From Gemmatimonadota bacterium (GTDB lineage: Bacteria > Gemmatimonadota > Gemmatimonadetes > Longimicrobiales > Gaopeijiaceae), in the NCBI GenBank assembly GCA_027623325.1, contig JAQBXY010000005.1:62001-126000 (forward strand): DNA of 64,000 nt, read 5' to 3'. Under the pieces are notes generated by a model that saw nothing but the letters and a program-made list of their open reading frames with translations, was not told the DNA's origin and did no database searches. Positions within the stretch are counted from its first letter, which is position 1, and every line of letters starts with the position of its first letter. Positions 56,543 through 64,000 of the stretch are shown piece after piece. A program made the translations under genes and the position numbers.

Positions 56543-56582
56543 GAGGTCCGGCTGGACGGCGTTTCGCTGTCGGCCGGACCTC
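56543..56582 (+). terminator. Hairpin after rpmA
   Basis: A perfect 10-bp stem GAGGTCCGGC (56543-56552) and GCCGGACCTC (56573-56582) with a 20-base loop that can pair a little further begins 17 bases after the rpmA stop. It is the best terminator candidate in the window even though a T-tract is missing. Confidence 0.5.
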
Positions 56583-56589
56583 TTCGCAT

Positions 56590-56609
56590 CCGTGTGCTCA
56601 GGCACACGG
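56590..56609 (+). terminator. Second hairpin after rpmA
   Basis: A perfect 8-bp stem CCGTGTGC/GCACACGG closes a TCAG tetraloop, 7 bases after the first hairpin. Together they could end the rplU-rpmA transcript or protect its 3' end. Confidence 0.5.
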
Positions 56610-56655
56610 TTGGAACGCCTGATCCTCCCCGGGGTTCTTGATCGGAACCTGAAGA

Positions 56656-56674
56656 CCCCTTAGGGCGTAAGGGG
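56656..56674 (+). promoter_or_regulatory. Hairpin in the leader of the transglycosylase gene
   Basis: A perfect 7-bp stem CCCCTTA/TAAGGGG with a 5-base loop ends 30 bases before the ATG and 20 bases before a strong GGAGG ribosome-binding site. A smaller stem GGTTC/GAACC (56633-56649) lies just upstream. It may be a leader element controlling the lytic enzyme, or a third terminator. Confidence 0.35.
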
Positions 56675-56704
56675 GGGCAGGGCGACACTAGAAGGAGGTG
56701 GACC

Positions 56705-57727
56705 ATGTCTACCATTGACCTTCGCGGGCCGCTTGCCCGTGTCGATAGATGGGACTCGCAGGAAGAGTCTCAGCAGGTCCGGAGGGTCGAGTTTTCGCGA
56801 CCCCGGTGGTTGGGGTCCCTGATGGTCGCGCCGCTCCTCGCGGTGCCCATCCTCTGGTTCGACCAGGATCCCGTTCTCCAAACCATGACCCTGGATGCGG
56901 TCGCGGTGGGTGCGCCGGCGTTGGCCGGGATTCCGCTCGACGTGAATCCGAAGGTCCAGCGCTGGCTGGAAGCGTTCCAGACGACGAGGCGCCCGGAACT
57001 GGATGACCTGCTTCAGCGACGCGGACTCTATGGCGAGATGATCCGGGGTAAGCTGAGAGAGCGGGGCATGCCCGAAGAACTGGTCTACATCCCCATGGTC
57101 GAGTCGGGCCTGTCGCCGCTAGCGGTGTCCCGTGTGTCCGCGGTGGGCCTGTGGCAGTTCATGAGTCCGACAGCCACGCAGTATGGCCTGCGCCTCGACG
57201 AATATGTCGACGAGCGCCGCGACCCCGTGAGGGCTACCGACGCAGCGCTGGATTACCTCGAATGGCTCTATGGGCGCTTCGGTGGGTCGTGGTACCTGGC
57301 GGCTGCCGCGTACAACGCGGGTCCGGGCCGAGTGGAGAGAGTCTTGAATCGTCACGCGGGCGGACGCATGGGGAACGAGAACCTCTACTGGGAGATTCTC
57401 GAGTACCTCCCGCGTGAGACTCGCGAGTACATCCCGAAACTGGTGGCGGTTACGTTGCTTGCCAACGCTGCCGACGTCATCGGCGTCAACCACGATGGCT
57501 TTCCGCCCTATCGATACGAGAACGTGTTCGTCCCGGGCGGAACGACGCTAAAGAGTGTCGCCTCCGCGCTCGGCATCGGGGTGGCAACGCTGCGCACGCT
57601 CAACCCGCACCTTACACTCGAAGTGACCCCACCGGGGGAGATGTTCGGAGTTCGCATTCCGCTCGGTGGGGGCGCCACCGTAGTGAAGGCCATGGCCCGT
57701 GTTGGTCGGGCGCGTAGAACCGACTAG
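56705..57727 (+). CDS. Membrane-anchored lytic transglycosylase (SLT plus LysM-like end)
   Basis: It cleaves peptidoglycan glycan strands. An N-terminal helix (about residues 38-53) acts as signal anchor. The SLT domain (about 110-260) has the catalytic glutamate in PMVESGLSPLAVS, then GLWQFMSPTATQYGL, and AAYNAGPGRV. A LysM-like segment (about 275-330; GTTLKSVASALGIGVATLRTLNP) would bind the wall. The layout is MltD-like. A GGAGG 5 bases before the ATG supports the start. Length 340 residues. Its TAG overlaps the convergent chorismate mutase stop. Confidence 0.88.
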   Translation: MSTIDLRGPLARVDRWDSQEESQQVRRVEFSRPRWLGSLMVAPLLAVPILWFDQDPVLQTMTLDAVAVGAPALAGIPLDVNPKVQRWLEAFQTTRRPELDDLLQRRGLYGEMIRGKLRERGMPEELVYIPMVESGLSPLAVSRVSAVGLWQFMSPTATQYGLRLDEYVDERRDPVRATDAALDYLEWLYGRFGGSWYLAAAAYNAGPGRVERVLNRHAGGRMGNENLYWEILEYLPRETREYIPKLVAVTLLANAADVIGVNHDGFPPYRYENVFVPGGTTLKSVASALGIGVATLRTLNPHLTLEVTPPGEMFGVRIPLGGGATVVKAMARVGRARRTD

Positions 57728-58062
57728 GGCCCTGCCACCTCGTCGGCTCCGGGGCTAGAGAGGGGCGGGCCCCATCGGGTTCGTCCCTCTTGTTCGGCCC
57801 GCGCGGACGCGATGATACGCCAGATGATGTCGCGCATGAGTTCTTCGTCCGCGTGCGACTCGCGCGCGATCTCGGCGGCCCGCCGTACGACCCGCGCCTC
57901 CTGCTCGGGATCGAGGATCGGAACGCCGAGTGCCGCTTTCGCCGCTCCGACCGCGAGCACCAGTTCCCGCCGGCGACCCACGATTTGGACCAACTCGCGA
58001 TCGACGGCCTGAATCTGCTTTCGGAGGTCGTCGAGGGCGGCGTCGGGAGGCAGATCGGTCAT
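57724..58062 (-). CDS. Chorismate mutase, AroQ type
   Basis: It converts chorismate to prephenate for phenylalanine and tyrosine. The 112-residue protein is the all-helical AroQ domain: LRKQIQAVDRELVQIVGRRREL (first arginines), the AAKAALG lysine, then LDPEQEARVV and a C-terminal helix. No dehydratase or dehydrogenase domain is attached. I chose the ATG at 58062 because it overlaps the symporter stop (ATGA); the frame open upstream is a shadow of the symporter. Confidence 0.85.
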   Translation of the reverse strand: MTDLPPDAALDDLRKQIQAVDRELVQIVGRRRELVLAVGAAKAALGVPILDPEQEARVVRRAAEIARESHADEELMRDIIWRIIASARAEQEGRTRWGPPLSSPGADEVAGP

Positions 58063-59519
58063 GAGACGAACGACGCCACGTGATCTTCGTCCTGGACCGG
58101 CGTGGCGAAGCTGACGGCGATCAGCACGGGAACGTGTACGATCAAGCCGAGAATGCCCTCGTGCATGTCGAAGGGCTTCCAGCCGGGGTTCTGCCAGAAG
58201 AAGAAGGCGGTCGCAGTGCCGGCAATAAGGCCCGCGAGCACGCCAGCGGTCGTGGCTCGTCTCCAATACAGGGCCGCGACCACAGGGGGAGCGAACTGGG
58301 AGATGATCCCGTATGCCGAAGCCAGCAGGAGAACGAGCGACGAGTCAGGATCCAGAGCGAAGTAGTAGGCGACGACACCTGTGAGTAGGACGGTCGCCCG
58401 CATGAGCGCGCGCTGCGCCCTCTCGCTCAGGTCGACGAATTTGGTCACGCCGTCTTCCACGAGGACCGAGGCCGACGCGTGGAGGAGGGCATCGCCCGTA
58501 GACATGGACGCCGACAGCGCGCCGGCGCAGAACAGCCCCACCACGATCGAAGGGAGGTTCGTTTCCAGAATCATGAACGGGAGAATGAAGTCGGCCGAGG
58601 GAGGAGCTCCGCCCGTGAAAAGTACTCCCGCGAATCCGATCAGAAGGACCGGAATCAAGAAGAGCTGGAAGGTGGGGAAGAGCATGACTGTGCGCCGAAG
58701 GGTGTCGTCATCTTTGGCGTTGAACGCCTTCATGAAGAGGTGGGGCCACATCATCAGGCCGACCGCGCTGACCAAGATGAACGTGGAATACGCACCCCAG
58801 GTCCACGGTTCACCGTTGGCTCCGAGGCCGGGCGGTGTGAGCAGTTCCGGCTTCACTGCGGCGATCTGCGTGAACATCTCGCCGATGCCGCCGTAAAGAC
58901 GGTGTGGCAGGTACAGCCCTAGCGTCCAGGCGATGACCACCATGAAGATTCCCTGGAACGTATTCGTCCAACCCACCGCCATCGCGCCAGCGGCGAGGAC
59001 GTACACGACGACGACCCCGTAGGAAACGAGTGCCCCGAGCCAGAGCGGCACGTGTCCGTCGGTGACGGCTTCGATCACGATCCCGGCGCCGCGCATCTGC
59101 AACGTCACATAGGGGACGAATGCGACCAGACTCAATAGCGCGATCGTCGCCGACAGCGTGCGTGACGGGAAGCGACCCGTGATGAGCTGTGCCTGCGTCA
59201 CGTAGCCAAACTTGCGACCCAGCGAGGCCACGCGCGGCCCGATCCAGTAGAACGGGGCCATTCCCAATGCGCCGTATGCGAGGATGTAGAAGGCAGCAGC
59301 GCCCCGCGAATAGGCCCATCCGGGTCCTCCGAGGAACGCGAACGCGCTGAACACCGACGCACCGGTAACGAAATACATGACGACGAGGCCAAAGCTTCGA
59401 TCCGCTGCGACATATCCGGCGACACTCTGCGACGACTTTCGACCGGCGAGGAGACCGATCGTGAGCGTCAGCGCGAGGTAGGCCGCGATGATGATGGTGA
59501 CGACGACCCACCGTTCCAT
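58059..59519 (-). CDS. Sodium:solute symporter family (SSS) transporter
   Basis: A 486-residue inner-membrane transporter with about 13 helices, of the pantothenate/proline/solute:sodium symporter family. Typical phrases are FFLGGRS-like AGYVAADRSFG, ASVFSAFAFLGGPGWAYSRG and CAGALSASMSTGDALLHASASV (sodium site, about residue 345). The substrate cannot be told from sequence. I chose the ATG at 59519, which overlaps the DUF3311 stop; an adjacent DUF3311 protein is usual for this subfamily. Confidence 0.88.
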   Translation of the reverse strand: MERWVVVTIIIAAYLALTLTIGLLAGRKSSQSVAGYVAADRSFGLVVMYFVTGASVFSAFAFLGGPGWAYSRGAAAFYILAYGALGMAPFYWIGPRVASLGRKFGYVTQAQLITGRFPSRTLSATIALLSLVAFVPYVTLQMRGAGIVIEAVTDGHVPLWLGALVSYGVVVVYVLAAGAMAVGWTNTFQGIFMVVIAWTLGLYLPHRLYGGIGEMFTQIAAVKPELLTPPGLGANGEPWTWGAYSTFILVSAVGLMMWPHLFMKAFNAKDDDTLRRTVMLFPTFQLFLIPVLLIGFAGVLFTGGAPPSADFILPFMILETNLPSIVVGLFCAGALSASMSTGDALLHASASVLVEDGVTKFVDLSERAQRALMRATVLLTGVVAYYFALDPDSSLVLLLASAYGIISQFAPPVVAALYWRRATTAGVLAGLIAGTATAFFFWQNPGWKPFDMHEGILGLIVHVPVLIAVSFATPVQDEDHVASFVS

Positions 59520-59740
59520 CAGCCCGTACCCCCGTCCCGGTACCGCTTCTCGACTCTGTCGAGGAGGAAAAGGACGACGACGGAGCCAGCGATCCAGGCC
59601 GCGATCCACGCCATCGATAACGGGAGCCCAAGGACGAGGGGTTCGATGCGGGCAAACGGCACCAGGCCAGGCCACGTCACTGAGATCAAGGCTGCCGTGA
59701 AGTAGAGGCCGGTGAGGGTGCGAGCGGTCTTGAGTCTCAT
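59519..59740 (-). CDS. DUF3311 small membrane protein
   Basis: A 73-residue protein with two membrane helices (about 8-25 and 38-62) and the PFARIEPLVLGLPLSMAW segment seen in DUF3311 proteins that accompany sodium:solute symporters, probably as an accessory subunit. I chose the ATG at 59740; the open frame runs to 59818 without a better start. TGATG couples it to the symporter. Confidence 0.72.
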   Translation of the reverse strand: MRLKTARTLTGLYFTAALISVTWPGLVPFARIEPLVLGLPLSMAWIAAWIAGSVVVLFLLDRVEKRYRDGGTG

Positions 59741-59868
59741 CGAGCGTAGGCGGGGTAGAGGGTAGGCTCGGCGCCAAGATCCCAAACTAGCCTTCGCTGG
59801 CCTCTGCCGCACGGGCACGCACGAATCCCGCCCGCCGGCCTGGAAACACCCCGATTGTCGCGCCTTTG

Positions 59869-60651
59869 CTACCGCCCGGTGAAGTTGGGTTTCCGCTTCG
59901 CCACAAACGCGGCGACGCCCTCGCGGCCGTCGTCCGAAGCGAACGCATCGAGAAAGCGCTCCATCTCATAGACGAGTCCGTCTGCGAGCGGCAGCTCGAA
60001 CGCGGCCCGGATCGCGTCCTTGGCGAGTCGCAGTGATACGGGACTCCAGCGAGTCATGCGACCCGCGAGCTCGATCGCCCGCTCCAGATGGGTGCCCTCG
60101 TCCACGAGGACGTCGATCAGGCCAATGCGATGTGCCTCGTCTGCCTCGATGAAGTCTCCGGTAAACGAGATGATCGAGGCCCATCCGCGGCCGACCAGGC
60201 GCGCCAAGCGTTGCGTTCCCCCGCCACCTGGGATCAGACCGATCCGAATCTCGGCCTGACTGATGCGCGTTGTCGAGTCGGCGACCCGGATATCACAGGC
60301 CAGCGCGAGTTCTGAGCCACCGCCGATGCAGAATCCGTGGATCGCCGCGATGACGGGCTTGGGAAAGTCAGCTACGGCCTCATAGATCCGTTTCGTCCGG
60401 TAGACCGCCCGCTGCTCGTCGGCGGTCCGAGCGGCGAACTCCGTGATGTCCGCTCCCGCGACGAAGGCCTTCTCGCCCATTCCGTGGATCACAACGGCGC
60501 GCACGGCATCGTCTTCCGCCAGGGCGTCGAAGGTCTCCATGAGCACGCCGCGCACTTCTGCGTTCAGTGCGTTGAGCTTGTCCGGGCGGTTGAGGGAAAT
60601 GACGGCGATGTGGTCGTCACGGATCTCGACTAACACGGGGGCGTCGGTCAT
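59869..60651 (-). CDS. Enoyl-CoA hydratase (crotonase type)
   Basis: It hydrates trans-2-enoyl-CoA, probably crotonyl-CoA. Both catalytic glutamates are present: Glu114 (GGGSELALACD) and Glu134 (SQAEIRIGLIPGGGG), unlike the hydratase at 50296. The oxyanion loop is FVAGADITEF. Length 260 residues. It lies downstream of thiolase and 3-hydroxyacyl-CoA dehydrogenase genes on the same strand, separated from them by a glycosyltransferase gene. Confidence 0.92.
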   Translation of the reverse strand: MTDAPVLVEIRDDHIAVISLNRPDKLNALNAEVRGVLMETFDALAEDDAVRAVVIHGMGEKAFVAGADITEFAARTADEQRAVYRTKRIYEAVADFPKPVIAAIHGFCIGGGSELALACDIRVADSTTRISQAEIRIGLIPGGGGTQRLARLVGRGWASIISFTGDFIEADEAHRIGLIDVLVDEGTHLERAIELAGRMTRWSPVSLRLAKDAIRAAFELPLADGLVYEMERFLDAFASDDGREGVAAFVAKRKPNFTGR

Positions 60652-60723
60652 GCGGACTCCGAAGGTTTGGCACGTGGTTTTGCGTACGGTGCTGCCGAAA
60701 AGCTCGCGATCCTGGCTCTCTAC

Positions 60724-62334
60724 TCAACCCCCGATGCCGAGCTGGCGTGCTTGGTCGAGGAGTCGTGTCTCCGACGGGAAGTACTCGAGGCCTCGCCGGA
60801 CGACGTCGGCCGCTTCGACCTGACGTCCCTGGAAGATCAGACTTTGAGCAAGGAAGACGGAGCTCGATGGATGCAGGTGGGGAGGGACGGGGCGTACGAG
60901 TTCCTCCGCTTCGACACTCCGGCCCGCGAGCAGGAGCGCCCTGACGTAATCGAGCGTCAAGAGCGCGCTGTTCGGATTCTGGCTTACGGCCTGCCCGAGC
61001 CAGACGAGACCCCGTTCGACCTGCCCTGCGTCCACCAGGCGACTCCCGATCCATGACTGGGCGCGAAACGACTCCGGATGGCGTTCCACCAGGTCGGCGA
61101 ACAGCGTGTCATCACTGTGCCAGACGCGGGACCGCTGGGCGGTGTGGAGCCCACCGACCGTTACCACCACCGCGAGAAGGACCGAAGTCAGTCGAGGCGG
61201 CGATAGCCGCTTCGCCGAGTGCTCAAGCCCCGCGACGACCATGAGAGCGATGCCAGCGCTCGCCAGGTAGAGGGTTCGTTCCGCGAGCCACATCGGCATG
61301 GGGACGAGTAGGTTGCTTAGAAGTGCGAAGCTCGTCGCGACCCAGAGGACGCCCCCGACGAGCCAGCGACTGCCTGCTGCGCTCCAGTCGCGCAGTCCGA
61401 CGCCCACCAGCGTCACGGAGCCGGCGAGCACTCCGAATCCCACCCAGAATCTTCCCTGACCGACGTGGACAGGCACGATCGTTCCGGGCCCGTATTCTGG
61501 ACTCAGATCCCATGGTACGACGAGGAGCCGTGCGACCTCGGAGAAATTCGCGATCGCGGTGGTCACGCGGACACCGGTTGGGAGAACGGCGATGTAGGCT
61601 GCGACGTCGAGATGTAGAAGACTCCCGAGTACGGACGTACGCGCCACCAGGAAGATCGCCAGCGCGGCGGACAGGGCGGCGAGCGTGGGCCATGTCGCGA
61701 TCAGGGCCTTGGGGTGGACGCCCGAGCGGCGAATGGCCTCGACCACGACCAGCAGCACCGGAAGCACAACGGCACTCTCCTTCGAGCCCAGCGCCAGCAG
61801 GTAGCAGTACGCGACCAGCGCGATGCGGAGGCCGGGGCGAAGGGTCGACGAGAGATGCAACCGGAGAGCAAGGAGGACGAAGAGCGTCGACAGGACATCG
61901 GCCCGCCCGACGACGCCGGCCACGGCCTCGACGTGCACCGGGTGTATCGCGAAGAGGGCGGCTGCCCAGGTGGCCGGGACGGCGGAGGCGCCCAGGGCCG
62001 TCAGGAGAGACAGGAAGAGCAGGGTTGCCCCCGCGTGCAGCGTGACGTTGACCACGTGGAACGCGGCCGGATGCCCACCGCCCATCGCCCACGACACGGC
62101 GTAGCTGACCGTGGTCACCGGCCGATACGGGGAACGCTCGCGCGGCATGTAGGTCAGATAAGGCGCCAGCAGCAACTCGGGGACGTTGCCGAGGTCGCGA
62201 ATGCGCTCGTCCTGTGCGACGGCCGACACGTCGTCGAGCGCGAAGGTGTTCCACAACGACGGCAGGTAGACTAGAAGCGCCAAAGCCCCGACGAACGCGG
62301 GGCGCGCCCATTTCGGAAGCCCCGGGGGGGTCAT
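60724..62334 (-). CDS. TMTC/DUF1736-type membrane glycosyltransferase with TPR tail
   Basis: A 536-residue protein with about ten membrane helices (about 8-380) and a C-terminal TPR-like region (about 420-530). WNTFALDDVSAVAQDERI carries the acidic pair in the first loop that is typical of dolichyl/polyprenyl-phosphate mannosyltransferase folds. SPYRPVTTVSYAVSWAMGGGHPAAFHVVN and HPVHVEAVAGVVGRADVLS match the TMTC/DUF1736 family, whose animal members O-mannosylate cadherins. The substrate is unknown. The start at 62334 leaves 25 bases after the preceding gene. Confidence 0.8.
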   Translation of the reverse strand: MTPPGLPKWARPAFVGALALLVYLPSLWNTFALDDVSAVAQDERIRDLGNVPELLLAPYLTYMPRERSPYRPVTTVSYAVSWAMGGGHPAAFHVVNVTLHAGATLLFLSLLTALGASAVPATWAAALFAIHPVHVEAVAGVVGRADVLSTLFVLLALRLHLSSTLRPGLRIALVAYCYLLALGSKESAVVLPVLLVVVEAIRRSGVHPKALIATWPTLAALSAALAIFLVARTSVLGSLLHLDVAAYIAVLPTGVRVTTAIANFSEVARLLVVPWDLSPEYGPGTIVPVHVGQGRFWVGFGVLAGSVTLVGVGLRDWSAAGSRWLVGGVLWVATSFALLSNLLVPMPMWLAERTLYLASAGIALMVVAGLEHSAKRLSPPRLTSVLLAVVVTVGGLHTAQRSRVWHSDDTLFADLVERHPESFRAQSWIGSRLVDAGQVERGLVWLGQAVSQNPNSALLTLDYVRALLLAGRSVEAEELVRPVPPHLHPSSSVFLAQSLIFQGRQVEAADVVRRGLEYFPSETRLLDQARQLGIGG

Positions 62335-62359
62335 GGCGTCGGCGCCGTCGGCTCCCGCC

Positions 62360-63214
62360 TCACCACTCGTAGAAGCCCTGCCCGGTCTTCTTACCCAGTT
62401 TCCCTTCGGCGACCATGCGCCGGAGCAATGCCGGAGGGTCGAACGCGTCCGAACCGAGCGTCTCGTGCAGGTACTCCGCGATACCGAGTCGAACGTCCAG
62501 CCCGACGAGATCGGTGAGCTTGAGTGGGCCCATGGGATGGCGGTATCCGAGTTCCATGGCTTTGTCGATATCCTCCGGGCTTGCGACACCCTGCTCGACC
62601 ATGCGGATCGCTTCCATGCCCAGGACGATGCCCAGTCTCGAAGAGGCGAATCCGGGGGCGTCCCGCACCACGATCGGCTCCTTGCCGAGGCGGCGAGCGA
62701 AATCAGTCGCGGTATCTCGGGTGGCATCCGACGTCGTCTCGCTCCAGACCACCTCGACGAGCGTCATGATGTGCACCGGGTTGAAAAAGTGGAGCCCGAT
62801 GAAACGTGTTGGATCGGCCACCACCGTGGCCATCTGACCGATCGACAACGATGACGTATTCGTCGCGAGAATCGCGTGTGTCGGCGCACCCGCATCGACC
62901 TCCGCGAAGATCCGCTCCTTCAGTTCCATCGACTCGGGCGCCGCCTCGATGACGAGATCCGCATCCTGGACCGCATCGGCGATGCGTGTGGTCGTGGAGA
63001 TCCGAGCTAGTGTCTCCGCTCGCTCCGTCGGTGTCACCTTCCCGCGCTCGATCCCCTTGTCGAGGTTGCCTTGGATGCGCGCGAGTCCGGCGCCGACGGC
63101 ACCTTCGTTGATGTCGTAGAGTCTGACATCACATCCGACCGCCGCGCACACCTGGGCGATTCCGTGCCCCATCGTGCCCGCGCCCAGAACGGCGACCGTC
63201 TCGATCGCGGTCAT
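62360..63214 (-). CDS. 3-hydroxybutyryl-CoA dehydrogenase
   Basis: It oxidises 3-hydroxyacyl-CoA with NAD(P)+ (or the reverse). The Rossmann motif [15 protein letters not shown] is at residues 7-21, the catalytic histidine in [11 protein letters not shown] (about 137) and the conserved glutamate just after. It is the single-domain form of 284 residues, as in Hbd/PaaH. I chose the ATG at 63214, which overlaps the thiolase stop by 4 bases. Confidence 0.93.
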   Translation of the reverse strand: MTAIETVAVLGAGTMGHGIAQVCAAVGCDVRLYDINEGAVGAGLARIQGNLDKGIERGKVTPTERAETLARISTTTRIADAVQDADLVIEAAPESMELKERIFAEVDAGAPTHAILATNTSSLSIGQMATVVADPTRFIGLHFFNPVHIMTLVEVVWSETTSDATRDTATDFARRLGKEPIVVRDAPGFASSRLGIVLGMEAIRMVEQGVASPEDIDKAMELGYRHPMGPLKLTDLVGLDVRLGIAEYLHETLGSDAFDPPALLRRMVAEGKLGKKTGQGFYEW

Positions 63215-64000
63215 GCCTTCTCCACCAGACTGGCAATACCCTGACCCACGCCGATGCACATGGAGGCCAGCCCCCGTCGGGCGCCGGTTCTCCTCATCTC
63301 GTGAGCGAGCGTGACGATGATTCTGGCACCGGAACAACCCACCGGGTGGCCCAGCGCGATGGCTCCGCCGTTGACGTTCACGCGCGCCGGGTCGAGCCCG
63401 AGTTCTGACATGCACGGGATGGCCTGAGCGGCGAACGCCTCATTCAACTCGACGAGATCGAGATCGTCGACGTTCCAGCCGGAGCGAGCGAGCACCTTGC
63501 GGGTCGCGGGCACCGGCCCGATCCCCATTCGCTGAGGCTCGACCCCCGCTACCGCGCCCGCGACGATGCGAGCCATCGGCTCGAGCCCGAGCTCCATACC
63601 CCGTTGCGCAGAGACGACCAGTAGGGCTGCGGCACCGTCGTTGATGCCCGACGAATTCCCTGCGGTGACGGTCCCGTCCTTTTGAAACACGGGGCGGAGC
63701 CTCGAGAGCGATTCGGCCGTCGTTCCCGGTCGGGGATGCTCATCGGCGGTCACGAGGACGGGGTCGCCCTTACGCTGTGGAACGGGAACGGGAATGATCT
63801 CGTCCGCGAAACGTCCCGCGGTGATGGCCGCTTCGGCACGGCGCTGACTCTCGGCGGCGAAGACATCCTGGGCCTCGCGCGTGACGCCGAACTCGCGGGC
63901 GATGACCTCGGCCGTGTCCCCAAGTCCGATCGTCCATTCCGGAGTGAACGCCGGGTTGGGGAAGCGCCACCCGAGCACGGTGTCCGCGGTGCTCGGGTCA
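63211..64000 (-). CDS. Acetyl-CoA acetyltransferase (thiolase), 5' end outside window
   Basis: The C-terminal part of a thiolase; the frame continues past the window edge, so roughly the first 130 residues, including the nucleophilic cysteine, are not seen. The visible part has [25 protein letters not shown], the catalytic histidine in [16 protein letters not shown] and the second cysteine in SMCIGVGQG. Whether it acts on acetoacetyl-CoA or longer 3-ketoacyl-CoA cannot be settled. Coupled to the dehydrogenase by ATGA. Confidence 0.93.
   Translation of the reverse strand, partial: DPSTADTVLGWRFPNPAFTPEWTIGLGDTAEVIAREFGVTREAQDVFAAESQRRAEAAITAGRFADEIIPVPVPQRKGDPVLVTADEHPRPGTTAESLSRLRPVFQKDGTVTAGNSSGINDGAAALLVVSAQRGMELGLEPMARIVAGAVAGVEPQRMGIGPVPATRKVLARSGWNVDDLDLVELNEAFAAQAIPCMSELGLDPARVNVNGGAIALGHPVGCSGARIIVTLAHEMRRTGARRGLASMCIGVGQGIASLVEKA

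Noticed and set aside
56526-56704. Cyclic di-AMP (ydaO-type) riboswitch ahead of a wall-lytic gene
   Set aside because: The location is suggestive and the window encodes a PgpH-like enzyme, but the conserved ydaO core is not recognisable.
60667-61056. 129-codon plus-strand frame near the TMTC-like gene
   Set aside because: It is complementary to the TPR end of the TMTC-like gene, which has the better composition and family motifs.
1-64000. CRISPR arrays, tRNA, rRNA, insertion sequences, prophage or integrase genes
   Set aside because: I found no regularly spaced repeats, no cloverleaf-like segments in the gaps and no transposase, integrase or phage genes.

Overview
The window is chromosomal DNA of high G+C content from a Gram-negative bacterium. 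It carries an outer-membrane beta-barrel protein, LapA-like and lipoprotein-type envelope genes, many GTG and TTG starts, and about seventeen 4-base stop/start overlaps. The mix (MtaB and MiaB in tandem, RqcH, small PurS/PurQ/PurL, a split acyl-CoA mutase, AtuA-like proteins, TMTC-like glycosyltransferase) fits an environmental lineage such as Gemmatimonadota. That assignment is inference from gene content only. I see no rRNA, tRNA, CRISPR array, insertion sequence or prophage. Every intergenic gap is under 200 bases, so no stretch over 300 bases lacks a gene.

Layout. 1-8366 (+): the end of a hypothetical gene, a beta-barrel protein, mtaB, miaB, a LapA-domain protein, comEC and fbp. 8376-21058 (-): one co-directional run, in transcription order truA, tal, an HtrA-type protease, purB, purC, psd, pssA, purS, purQ, purL, purF, add; from the protease to add it is nearly gapless. 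21151-29528: trpD (+), lexA (-), then trpC-trpF-trpB-(HEAT-repeat protein)-(HD-GYP protein)-trpA (+). 29563-34315: rqcH (-), then yqeK, a LytR_C protein and lepB (+), then rlmN (-). 34413-57727 (+): vanZ-like, aspS, phoH, a 7TM-HD phosphohydrolase, ybeY, mgtE, a UbiB-type kinase, meaB, an acyl-CoA mutase (two subunits), acyl-CoA carboxylase beta subunit, a two-piece AtuA-like protein, enoyl-CoA hydratase, a small membrane protein, recQ, acyl-CoA dehydrogenase, RNase G, rplU, rpmA and a lytic transglycosylase. 57724-64000 (-): thiolase (cut by the edge), 3-hydroxyacyl-CoA dehydrogenase, TMTC-like glycosyltransferase, enoyl-CoA hydratase, DUF3311 protein, sodium:solute symporter, chorismate mutase.

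How the genes work together. The minus-strand run joins purine synthesis with phosphatidylserine/phosphatidylethanolamine synthesis. The acyl-CoA mutase would ordinarily be annotated methylmalonyl-CoA mutase, but its two substrate-specificity residues are Phe102 and Gln220, the isobutyryl-CoA mutase combination. With the SCAD-type acyl-CoA dehydrogenase, crotonase, 3-hydroxyacyl-CoA dehydrogenase and thiolase in the same window, this gives a plausible complete route isobutyryl-CoA -> butyryl-CoA -> crotonyl-CoA -> 3-hydroxybutyryl-CoA -> acetoacetyl-CoA -> acetyl-CoA. A methylcrotonyl-type carboxyltransferase with AtuA-like proteins suggests a parallel leucine or isoprenoid branch.

The least explained elements are a HEAT-repeat protein and an HD-GYP protein that share an N-terminal domain and sit inside the trp operon; four phased 11-base repeats between lexA and trpC; and a leader with mutually exclusive hairpins ahead of mgtE.
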